5,051 nt of DNA, taken from positions 1-5,051 of the forward strand of contig JALQZL010000111.1 of NCBI GenBank assembly GCA_023258355.1, written 5' to 3'. Below are positions 1 through 5,051 of the stretch, one piece after another. Source of the DNA: Wenzhouxiangellaceae bacterium. GTDB lineage: Bacteria; Pseudomonadota; Gammaproteobacteria; Xanthomonadales; Wenzhouxiangellaceae. Made by a program: the position numbers and the translations under genes. Position 1 is the first letter of the stretch. Each line of letters starts with the position of its first letter. The notes beneath the pieces were generated by a model, which was not told the origin of the DNA, made no database searches, and worked only from the letters and a program-made list of their open reading frames with translations.

Positions 1-264
1 TTGGAGTCGTGGTCCAGCGGTATCGCCAGACCCATGCTTGAGGCATTTCCTTGGATCTGGCTCTATTTTGTGCCGTTTATTCTGATCTCAAGCTTTATGG
101 TGCTAAATCTATTCATCGCCATTATTGTGACTGCGACGCAATCTATCCATGCTGATGAGCAGACAGAACAAGCAGATCACATTCTGGCGGAGATCCAGCG
201 CCTGCACGATCGGCTGGATGTGCTGACCCAGTCAGGAACGATCCGACCATCAACTGATCGCTGA
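1..264 (+). CDS. Bacterial voltage-gated sodium channel (NaChBac/NavAb type), C-terminal part only
   Basis: This is the 3' end of a one-domain, homotetrameric voltage-gated Na+ channel of the inner membrane; the 5' part lies before the window. The first codon, TTG, is the Leu of the selectivity filter LESWSS (fragment residues 1-6), not a start; NaChBac has LESWAS and NavAb LESWSM at this place, and the Glu sets Na+ selectivity. Next come the pore helix 2 region (about 7-17) and the S6 helix (about 18-46), with the conserved Asn in VLNLFIAIIV (Asn36). The cytoplasmic tail has I61, I65, L68, L72 and L75 in 4-3 spacing, matching the C-terminal coiled coil that holds the tetramer together in this family. 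The voltage sensor (S1-S4), S5 and pore helix 1 are not visible. The gene converges on slyD. Family assignment is strong; the physiological role (motility, pH or Na+ homeostasis in relatives) cannot be read from this fragment. Confidence 0.92.
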   Translation: MESWSSGIARPMLEAFPWIWLYFVPFILISSFMVLNLFIAIIVTATQSIHADEQTEQADHILAEIQRLHDRLDVLTQSGTIRPSTDR

Positions 265-271
265 TGGTCGG
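243..271. terminator. Perfect 10-bp inverted repeat between convergent genes; possible bidirectional terminator
   Basis: CCGACCATCA at 243-252 is the exact reverse complement of TGATGGTCGG at 262-271, with a 9-base loop (253-261). The right arm contains the TGA stop of the sodium channel gene (262-264). On the minus strand the hairpin begins 10 bases after the slyD stop codon. The position between two convergent 3' ends suits a shared terminator, but neither side is followed by a clear U-tract (TAGGGGG on the plus side, ATCGTTCC on the minus side). Intrinsic termination is therefore uncertain; it may instead stabilise transcript 3' ends. Confidence 0.4.
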
Positions 272-281
272 TAGGGGGCTG

Positions 282-752
282 TTAGTCCGCTGCGATCGGG
301 CTTCCTTGGTTAATCTCTTGTTCGCTGGCTTCACGCACGTCCTTGACGTCCACGGCGAAATTCAATGTCTGACCAGCGAGCATGTGATTGCCGTCGACGG
401 TCACCGTGTCGTCATTGACTGCTTTAACTACCACCATCATGGGACCAGCATTCGATTCGGCTTGGAAGCTCATTCCTGGCTCGACTTTGTCGATACCGTC
501 AAAAGCAGATTTTGGAACATCTTGGACCAGTTCTTCACGATATACGCCATAACCTTCCTCGGGACTGACGCTGGCCTCAAATTGATCACCAGAGGCTTTG
601 CCTTCCATGGCTTTTTCGAGCCCAGGCACAATGTTTCCGTGCCCATGTAGATAGCGCAAAGGCTCTCTACCTTCGGAGGTGTCAATGACCTGGCCATCAT
701 CTCCAGTCAGGGTGTAATCAAAACTCACTACGGCATTGGATTGGACTTTCAT
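282..752 (-). CDS. slyD: FKBP-type peptidyl-prolyl cis-trans isomerase, SlyD family, lacking the His/Cys-rich tail
   Basis: This cytoplasmic folding factor catalyses cis-trans isomerisation of Xaa-Pro bonds and acts as a chaperone. The 156-residue product aligns in order with E. coli SlyD: an N-terminal FKBP strand region (1-30), the active-site stretch YLHGHGNIVPGLEKAMEG (34-51), SPEEGYG at the flap (63-69), the insert-in-flap chaperone domain (about 70-128), then NHMLAGQTLNF (122-132) closing the FKBP fold. E. coli SlyD has 196 residues and ends in a His/Cys-rich nickel-binding tail; here the protein stops at residue 156 with no His or Cys cluster, so a role in nickel delivery to hydrogenase is unlikely. 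The ATG start is supported by AAGGAG five bases upstream and by the family-typical MKV start. It is divergent from trpS and appears monocistronic within the window. Confidence 0.93.
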   Translation of the reverse strand: MKVQSNAVVSFDYTLTGDDGQVIDTSEGREPLRYLHGHGNIVPGLEKAMEGKASGDQFEASVSPEEGYGVYREELVQDVPKSAFDGIDKVEPGMSFQAESNAGPMMVVVKAVNDDTVTVDGNHMLAGQTLNFAVDVKDVREASEQEINQGSPIAAD

Positions 753-757
753 TCTGG

Positions 758-763
758 CTCCTT
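758..763 (-). promoter_or_regulatory. Shine-Dalgarno site of slyD
   Basis: The minus strand reads AAGGAG five bases before the slyD ATG (750-752). It is a strong match to the anti-SD sequence and fixes the slyD start. Confidence 0.75.
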
Positions 764-799
764 ATCGACTCAAGCATCAAGGGGTCAGGGTAGCACGGC

Positions 800-829
800 A
801 TTAAATATCAATGTGGGGCATTTTTGGAA
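800..829 (-). promoter_or_regulatory. Candidate slyD promoter (weak)
   Basis: On the minus strand, TTCCAA (824-829) and TTTAAT (800-805) are separated by 18 bases. The -10 element matches the sigma-70 consensus at 5 of 6 positions, but the -35 at only 3 of 6. It would give a leader of roughly 40 bases before slyD. This is a guess from sequence only. Confidence 0.25.
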
Positions 830-838
830 CAGAGGCGG

Positions 839-844
839 TACAAT
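839..844 (+). promoter_or_regulatory. Candidate -10 element of the trpS promoter
   Basis: TACAAT matches the sigma-70 -10 consensus TATAAT at 5 of 6 positions and lies 37 bases before the trpS ATG, giving a leader of about 30 bases. No good -35 is found at 16-18 bases upstream (the region reads GGGGCATT). The leader is too short for a peptide-based attenuator and I see no T-box-like structure, so no tryptophan-specific regulation is visible. Confidence 0.35.
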
Positions 845-881
845 ACAGCTCAGACATAAAAACCCATTAGCAGCCAACTCA

Positions 882-1892
882 ATGACAGAAAATAAGCGTG
901 TTCTGACCGGTATTACCACCACTGGGACCCCACACCTTGGAAACTATGTGGGTGCGATCAAGCCAGCCATCGCAGCCAGTCATGATCCTAAGACAGAGTC
1001 ATTTTATTTTTTGGCTGACTATCATGCGCTGGTTAAGTGTGAGGAGCCTGGTCGTGTGGCTCAATCGACACTTGAAATTGCAGCCACCTGGCTGGCACTG
1101 GGATTAGATACGACGCGATCTGTTTTTTATCGCCAATCTGACATTCCTGAAATCCCAGAACTGACTTGGCTGTTGAGTTGCGTGACCGCCAAGGGGTTGA
1201 TGAATCGAGCGCACGCCTATAAAGCGGCCGTGGCAGACAATGAGGCTGTTGGGGAAGATCCGGATCTTGGCATCAACCTTGGCTTGTTTTCTTATCCAGT
1301 ACTGATGGCAGCGGATATTCTCATGTTCAATGCTCACACGGTGCCCGTTGGCCGTGATCAATTGCAGCATTTAGAGATGGCCAGAGATATTGCCCAACGC
1401 TTTAACCACCGCTATGGCGATCACTTCGTTTCGCCAGAGGGCCAAGTCGATGACCATGTGGCCACCTTGCCTGGCACGGATGGTCGCAAAATGTCAAAAA
1501 GCTATGACAACACCATTCCTTTGTGGCTAAGTGAGAAGCCATTAAGAAAAGCCATTATGCGGATTAAAACAAACTCCCAAGAGCCCGGTGAACCAAAGGA
1601 TCCAGACCAATCCTCTGTTTTTGCGATCTACTGTGCGTTTGCAACGCCTACTCAGCGAGACGCCATGCGGGTTGCTTATGCAGATGGAATTGGTTGGGGG
1701 GATGTCAAACAGCAACTCTTTGAACTGATTAACTCCGAGCTGAGTGAGCCACGGGCGCGCTTTGAGGAACTGATGGCTAAGCCCTCTTATGTCGAGGAGA
1801 TATTGGTTGAAGGTGGCGATCGCGCTCGAGCGCTGTCTAAGCCGTTTATGGAAGCATTGAGAGAAGCTGTTGGAATTCGGAAACTCGGCTAG
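882..1892 (+). CDS. trpS: Tryptophanyl-tRNA synthetase
   Basis: This class Ic aminoacyl-tRNA synthetase activates tryptophan with ATP and loads it onto tRNA-Trp in the cytoplasm. The 336-residue product is close to the 334 of E. coli TrpS. The HIGH-type motif is PHLGN (17-21) inside ITTTGTPHLGNYVGA; the family-typical FYFLADYHAL is at 41-50, NRAHAYK at 108-114, VPVGRDQLQHLEMARDI at 154-170, and the KMSKS loop at 203-207 followed by SYDNTIPLW. The ITTTGTPHLGNY form recalls Pseudomonas-type TrpS. The reading frame is open back to a TTG at 741, but the ATG at 882 is chosen because homologues begin just before VLTGI, and the earlier stretch overlaps slyD and its promoter region. There is no clear Shine-Dalgarno sequence before 882. 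The gene is convergent with rimK and the two stop codons overlap. Confidence 0.97.
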   Translation: MTENKRVLTGITTTGTPHLGNYVGAIKPAIAASHDPKTESFYFLADYHALVKCEEPGRVAQSTLEIAATWLALGLDTTRSVFYRQSDIPEIPELTWLLSCVTAKGLMNRAHAYKAAVADNEAVGEDPDLGINLGLFSYPVLMAADILMFNAHTVPVGRDQLQHLEMARDIAQRFNHRYGDHFVSPEGQVDDHVATLPGTDGRKMSKSYDNTIPLWLSEKPLRKAIMRIKTNSQEPGEPKDPDQSSVFAIYCAFATPTQRDAMRVAYADGIGWGDVKQQLFELINSELSEPRARFEELMAKPSYVEEILVEGGDRARALSKPFMEALREAVGIRKLG

Positions 1893-2797
1893 CCTTTGCC
1901 GCGCGTGCGGGTTCTGTCTTTACGTGCGTTCTTTTCCAAGAATTCAATAATCAAATCAGCCACGTCCTTACCTGTTGCACCCTCAATTCCCTCAAGACCT
2001 GGGGAGGAGTTGACTTCCATCACTAAGGGTCCGTGGTTAGAGCGGAGGATATCAACCCCGGCCACATTCAGCCCCATGATCCGAGCCGCTCGGGTGGCGA
2101 CAGCACGCTCTTGAGGCGTGATCTTAACCACTTCCGCACTGCCGCCTCGATGCAGATTGGATCTAAATTCACCAGGCAAGGCTTGCCGTTTAATGGAGGC
2201 GACCACTTTGTCACCCACCACAAAACAGCGAATATCAGCCCCGCCGGCTTCTTTGATGTATTCCTGCACCATGATTGAGACATTTAGGCCCATAAAGGCC
2301 TCAAGGACACTCTCAGCTGCCTTCTTGGTTTCACACAAGACCACGCCAATGCCTTGGGTCCCTTCAAGTAGTTTGACCACCAAAGGCGCGCCTCCCACCA
2401 TTTCAATCACATCATTGATGTCATCTGGTGCGCGTGCAAAACCGGTGACTGGCATGCCGATTCCCCGTCGTGACAGCAGTTGCAGAGAGCGTAATTTGTC
2501 ACGTGACCTAGTGACGGCAACAGATTCATTTAGAGGAAAGGTTCCGATCATCTCAAATTGTCTCAGCACCGCTGTGCCGTAAAAAGTGACCGATGCGCCA
2601 ATTCGAGGGATAACAGCATCAAAGGCTTCCAGTTGCTCTCCACGATAGTGAATCGTAGGACGGGCTGATGCAATGTTCATATAGCATCTGAGCGTATCGA
2701 CAACGCGCACCTCATGGCCCCGTGCCTTGGCCGCTTCAGCCAAACGCGCCGTCGAGTAAATGCTTGGGCTTCTAGAGAGTATCGCTATTCGCATCAT
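1889..2797 (-). CDS. rimK: Ribosomal protein S6--L-glutamate ligase
   Basis: RimK is an ATP-grasp ligase that adds glutamate residues to the C-terminus of ribosomal protein S6 (RpsF). The product aligns end to end with E. coli RimK (300 residues): MRIAILSR at the N-terminus, the pre-ATP-grasp part with AFDAVIPRIGASVTFYG (58-74), RQFEMIGTFPLNESVAV (79-95), the nucleotide-binding VVKLLEGTQGIGVVL (140-154), VQEYIKEAGGADIRCFV (177-193), FRSNLHRGG (211-219), and the Mg/ATP-binding stretch around D249, E261 and N263 (MEVNSSPGLEGIE). The tail is basic (RTRTRGKG). Two ATGs lie side by side (2797 and 2794). AAAGG at 2802-2806 is four bases from the first and seven from the second, so the second, giving 301 residues as in E. 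coli, may be the real start. The 5' end overlaps the protease gene upstream by 26 bp, suggesting coupled translation. Confidence 0.95.
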   Translation of the reverse strand: MMRIAILSRSPSIYSTARLAEAAKARGHEVRVVDTLRCYMNIASARPTIHYRGEQLEAFDAVIPRIGASVTFYGTAVLRQFEMIGTFPLNESVAVTRSRDKLRSLQLLSRRGIGMPVTGFARAPDDINDVIEMVGGAPLVVKLLEGTQGIGVVLCETKKAAESVLEAFMGLNVSIMVQEYIKEAGGADIRCFVVGDKVVASIKRQALPGEFRSNLHRGGSAEVVKITPQERAVATRAARIMGLNVAGVDILRSNHGPLVMEVNSSPGLEGIEGATGKDVADLIIEFLEKNARKDRTRTRGKG

Positions 2798-3278
2798 GGT
2801 GCCTTTGGTATGTCTTGATGTCTGGTTTGCCTTGTAAAAATGTTCGGGCAGGGTATACGATGGCGTGATCTCTCATCGCTGCACGGCCAATGAGCATACG
2901 GTAACGCATACGCTCTCTGTTCGTCAGGGTGATCTCAACTGGCCATGAGTAGGCGCCGATAACAAGAGGGACTTGTATCGTGAATCGTTCCTCAATATCG
3001 CCTGAGCTACTTTTAACTTTGCGGATATCAAACAGGCGGGCTTCACAGGCGATGCTACGCCTTGTCTTGTCAAAGCCAACATGGACATGAAAAGAGACCC
3101 AATCAATCCCAGACTTTTTAAAAGCCACTTGATCGCTGGCGTGAAGAGCGCATGATCTTGCGCCGGTATCCACCCGAGCTCTAAGGGCAGAAATACCCAG
3201 CGAGGGTAAGCCAACCCACTCACATGCACCAATCACCAACGGTGGTAGGTCGGCCGCAATGAGGTCAGTGGATTTCAC
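2772..3278 (-). CDS. rimB: Retropepsin-like aspartic protease, RimB-like (Pfam 'Zn_protease'/DUF785 family)
   Basis: The product has about 168 residues. This family was once annotated as ATP-dependent zinc protease but has a retropepsin fold: VDTGARSCALHA (36-47) carries the catalytic D37 in a DTGA motif, and RMLIGRAAM (127-135) matches the second conserved block. There is no HExxH zinc motif, signal peptide or membrane segment, so a cytoplasmic enzyme is expected. In Pseudomonas the RimB protein of this family is reported to act against RimK by removing glutamates from RpsF; the 26-bp overlap with rimK here supports the same pairing by inference. The gene follows E2 with a 20-base gap. The start is uncertain: the GTG at 3278 has no visible Shine-Dalgarno sequence, and the conserved domain begins near residue 14 (LVIGACEWVGLP), so a start slightly downstream (TTG or GTG at 3239 or 3236) is possible. 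Confidence 0.85.
   Translation of the reverse strand: MKSTDLIAADLPPLVIGACEWVGLPSLGISALRARVDTGARSCALHASDQVAFKKSGIDWVSFHVHVGFDKTRRSIACEARLFDIRKVKSSSGDIEERFTIQVPLVIGAYSWPVEITLTNRERMRYRMLIGRAAMRDHAIVYPARTFLQGKPDIKTYQRHHDANSDTL
2802..2806 (-). promoter_or_regulatory. Shine-Dalgarno site of rimK, inside the upstream protease gene
   Basis: The minus strand reads AAAGG seven bases before the ATG at 2794 and four before the ATG at 2797. The spacing favours the second ATG. The site lies within the last codons of the protease gene, so rimK is probably translated from the same message. Confidence 0.5.
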
Positions 3279-3298
3279 AAGACGATAGGGTGGCGCTG

Positions 3299-4519
3299 TC
3301 AGTGGGGTTTACTTAAGTCAAGCAACATGGCGTGTAAAAAGCGTGCTGCTTCACCACCAGTGCAGGCACGATGGTCGAATGTAAGTGACAGAGGCATCAT
3401 GCGATGGACTTCAACACCACCTAAGACTGGAACGACCTCATGCCTGAGTTTGCCGGCGGCCACGATAGCAACACAGGGGGGTGTGATCACAGGTGTCGCA
3501 TAGCGACCGGCAAACTTCCCAAAGTTCGAGAGCACAATAGTGAAGTCCTTGAGCTCCTCAGGAGGAATGCTGCGATTGCTGGCGTTGTCACGTAAACGAT
3601 TGATGTCTTGTCGAAGTAATTTGCCATCTTTGGCGTGCACGTTTTTGAGTGCGGCCACCATCAAACCCTCGGGTGTGTCTATCGCCATACCAACATGCAT
3701 CACTTTGTGTACCAGCCGCATGCCTTGATCACCATCAAACCAGGCATTGAGGCCAGGTTCTGATTGTGCGCCAACCCATAACGCGCGAAGGAGGCGCGCG
3801 GTAATGTCTTCTTGGGCGTGCCAGTGATGGATATCCGCATCATCCATCAATGTCGTGGGCACCACCTGAGCATGAGACTCACTCATCGCGCGCGCCATGG
3901 TGCGACGCGTCCCCCGCAGTGGCTCCCATTCACCAGAAGGTGGCTCGGCAGCGATGGGTGGGGTAGGGGTTGAATGTGCCCGCGCAGACGCCGCTGGCGC
4001 CCCATTAGCGGCTGTTTTTCTCACATCTTCCGCTGTAATTACGCGACCCGCGCCAGAGGGGACACAGTATGCCGGATCAACTTTCAGTTTCCTCGCCAGA
4101 GCGCGGACGGCTGGTGTCATCTTAAATTCACCCACCGTGGCCAAGTTCTCTTTTAAAACCTCATTGCCAGCTTCAACATTACCGACCACGGTTCCCGAAT
4201 CTTCACGCTTTTCTGATGCCTCGTCACCCATCACCGTCTTTTGATCGTCAGAGGTTGGTTCAGCATCCTCTGAAGCGCTATCATCAGCCACTTGAAACTC
4301 AGCGAGCGGCGCGCCTGTTTTTATGACATCGCCTGCTTTCCCAAAGACTTTTGTGAGCTTTCCAGAAAAAGGACTGGGGACTTCAACAACAGCCTTGGCG
4401 GTCTCCATCGAGACCATGGGTTGGTCAACTTCAAGAACAGCGCCTTCCTCAACCAGCCACTCTACGATTTCTGCATCAGGCAAGCCCTCACCAAGATCGG
4501 GCAGCAAAAATGTCTTCAT
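3299..4519 (-). CDS. 2-oxo acid dehydrogenase complex E2 (dihydrolipoamide acyltransferase)
   Basis: This is the core subunit of a pyruvate or branched-chain 2-oxo acid dehydrogenase complex. It carries the acyl group on lipoyl-lysine and passes it to CoA. The 406-residue product has one lipoyl domain (1-77) with the lipoylated K42 in METAKAVVEVPSP; an acidic linker (78-131); the peripheral-subunit (E3/E1) binding domain (about 134-168, MTPAVRALARKL...GRVITAEDV); an Ala/Pro-rich linker (170-197); and the acyltransferase domain (200-406) with the catalytic H383. The usual DHRxxDG motif reads DHRACTG here, so Thr387 replaces the Asp that supports catalysis in classical E2 proteins; I believe related E2 subgroups carry a similar DHRAxTGGEAARF motif, so this need not mean inactivity. 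The ATG is supported by GGAGG four bases upstream. It overlaps the E1 beta stop codon as ATGA, indicating coupling. Pyruvate and branched-chain substrates cannot be told apart from this sequence alone. Confidence 0.93.
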   Translation of the reverse strand: MKTFLLPDLGEGLPDAEIVEWLVEEGAVLEVDQPMVSMETAKAVVEVPSPFSGKLTKVFGKAGDVIKTGAPLAEFQVADDSASEDAEPTSDDQKTVMGDEASEKREDSGTVVGNVEAGNEVLKENLATVGEFKMTPAVRALARKLKVDPAYCVPSGAGRVITAEDVRKTAANGAPAASARAHSTPTPPIAAEPPSGEWEPLRGTRRTMARAMSESHAQVVPTTLMDDADIHHWHAQEDITARLLRALWVGAQSEPGLNAWFDGDQGMRLVHKVMHVGMAIDTPEGLMVAALKNVHAKDGKLLRQDINRLRDNASNRSIPPEELKDFTIVLSNFGKFAGRYATPVITPPCVAIVAAGKLRHEVVPVLGGVEVHRMMPLSLTFDHRACTGGEAARFLHAMLLDLSKPH

Positions 4520-5051
4520 GAAACCTCCAGAACCGAGTTGATGGTGTCGATGATGCGACGAACGCTTGGCATGTACTTCATCTCATTACGATACAGCGGC
4601 ATGACAGTATCATAGCCACAAACGCGTTTGACAGGTGCGAGCAGGTGGTAGATACCAGCGTCGGCGAGCCCTGCTGCAATTTCGCTCGCAACACCACAGT
4701 GTTTTGGCGCCTCTTGAATAATCACACAGCGGCCAGTTCTAGAGACAGACTCAATAATCGTCTCCATATCCAATGGTGAGATAGTCGCTAATCCCACGCT
4801 CAGCCAACGCATCAGCGGCGGCCAGTGTCTCTTTGATCATGGCGCCCCAGCTTACCAAAGTGATATCCGAACCATCTCTCAAGGTAAAACAGACATCCAG
4901 TGGCAACTCTTCGCCATCATCGGCCACCTCTTCCTTTTGCCAACGATAAATGCGCTTTGGCTCCATGAAAATCACTGGATCTGGGTCTCGGATGGCTGCT
5001 AATAGCAGGCCATAAGCCCGTCCAGGGGATGATGGCATCACCACCCGAATG
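4516..5051 (-). pseudogene. 2-oxo acid dehydrogenase E1 beta subunit, frameshifted in this sequence and cut by the window end
   Basis: E1 beta pairs with E1 alpha to make the thiamine-diphosphate-dependent decarboxylase of the complex. The gene enters from beyond 5051: frame A (5050 to 4751) begins I-R-V-V-M-P-S-S-P and has PVIFMEPKRIYR, LPLDVCFTLRDG, TLVSWGAMIKETL and ALAERGIS, all typical of the E1 beta C-terminal half. After ALAERGIS (Ser codon 4787-4789) it turns into unrelated residues and stops at 4751-4753. The family sequence resumes in another frame at LATISPLDMETI (Leu codon 4789-4791), then TGRCVIIQEAPKHCG, VKRVCGYDTVMPLYRNEMKYMPSV, and stops at 4516-4518. Homologues have about five residues (AEVID-like) between GIS and LxT, so a net loss of about 20 bases explains both the frame change and the gap. 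No other damage is visible, so the lesion is recent or an assembly error. ATG 4812 and GTG 5044 are internal codons, not starts. Confidence 0.85.
4524..4528 (-). promoter_or_regulatory. Strong Shine-Dalgarno site of the E2 gene
   Basis: The minus strand reads GGAGG four bases before the E2 ATG (4517-4519), within the last codons of E1 beta. It would let E2 be initiated directly, which matters because E1 beta translation as read here would stop early at 4751. Confidence 0.7.

Larger units (their letters stand above)
753..881. other. Divergent intergenic region slyD/trpS
   Basis: These 129 bases carry the slyD Shine-Dalgarno site and weak promoter candidates in both directions. The region is AT-richer around 800-830. 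I see no small RNA gene, convincing operator palindrome or riboswitch in it. Confidence 0.6.

Noticed and set aside
264..650. Open frame of 128 codons on the plus strand
   Set aside because: It lies antisense to slyD, has no recognisable family and no Shine-Dalgarno site, and is explained by the codon use of slyD.
741..881. Upstream extension of trpS from a TTG at 741
   Set aside because: The 47 extra residues have no counterpart in TrpS, overlap the slyD start and cross the promoter region; ATG 882 gives the family length.
1900..1945. Intrinsic terminator for trpS inside the rimK 3' end
   Set aside because: GC-rich bases (GCCGCGCGTGCGGG) are present, but they are coding for the basic RimK tail and form no good stem followed by a T-tract.
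2118..2582. Open frame of 154 codons on the plus strand
   Set aside because: It is entirely antisense to the well-conserved rimK and has low-complexity, Ser/Thr-rich composition typical of a shadow frame.
3897..4244. Open frame of 115 codons on the plus strand
   Set aside because: It is antisense to the E2 linker and binding domain; no family is recognised.
4770..4800. Programmed ribosomal frameshift in E1 beta
   Set aside because: There is no slippery heptamer or following stem, and residues are missing as well as the frame being changed, which points to a deletion.
4516..4812. A separate small gene starting at ATG 4812
   Set aside because: From LATISPLD onward the product is the C-terminal part of E1 beta; the first residues (MRWLSVG) are out-of-frame reading of ALAERGIS codons, and there is no Shine-Dalgarno site.
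4751..5044. A separate gene starting at GTG 5044
   Set aside because: The GTG is an internal Val codon; the frame continues to the window edge with I-R-V before it, as in E1 beta, and the last residues before the stop are frameshift nonsense.

Overview
The window most resembles a chromosomal segment of a gammaproteobacterium, possibly marine or aquatic. TrpS, RimK and SlyD all look like the gammaproteobacterial forms, base composition appears near 50% GC (judged by eye), and there is a NaChBac-type sodium channel of the kind common in aquatic bacteria. I see no mobile element, tRNA, rRNA or CRISPR array. Coding density is high, and the longest stretch without a gene is about 130 bases (753-881).

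Layout: (1) 1-264 (+) is the 3' end of a one-domain voltage-gated sodium channel, entered at its selectivity filter. (2) A perfect 10-bp inverted repeat at 243-271 spans the channel stop codon and lies just past the slyD stop codon. (3) slyD (282-752, -) encodes an FKBP-type prolyl isomerase without the usual metal-binding tail. (4) A 129-bp divergent intergenic region separates slyD from trpS. (5) trpS (882-1892, +) encodes tryptophanyl-tRNA synthetase, and its stop codon overlaps the stop codon of rimK. (6) From 5051 down to 1889 on the minus strand there is a tightly packed, probably co-transcribed set: 2-oxo acid dehydrogenase E1 beta (5' end outside the window), E2 acyltransferase, a retropepsin-like protease (RimB-like) and rimK.

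How the genes fit together: E1 beta and E2 belong to a pyruvate or branched-chain 2-oxo acid dehydrogenase complex and are joined by an ATGA stop/start overlap. The protease and RimK are the likely opposing pair that trims and adds glutamate tails on ribosomal protein S6; their genes overlap by 26 bp. The whole run therefore places a central-carbon enzyme complex upstream of a ribosome-modification pair.

The main anomaly is in E1 beta. Its conserved sequence changes reading frame near 4786-4792, and about five or six conserved residues are missing at the junction. This fits a net deletion of about 20 bases, either a real lesion or an assembly error. A second point is that E2 has Thr in place of the catalytic-motif Asp (DHRACTG instead of DHRxxDG). 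I found no clearly new biological system here.
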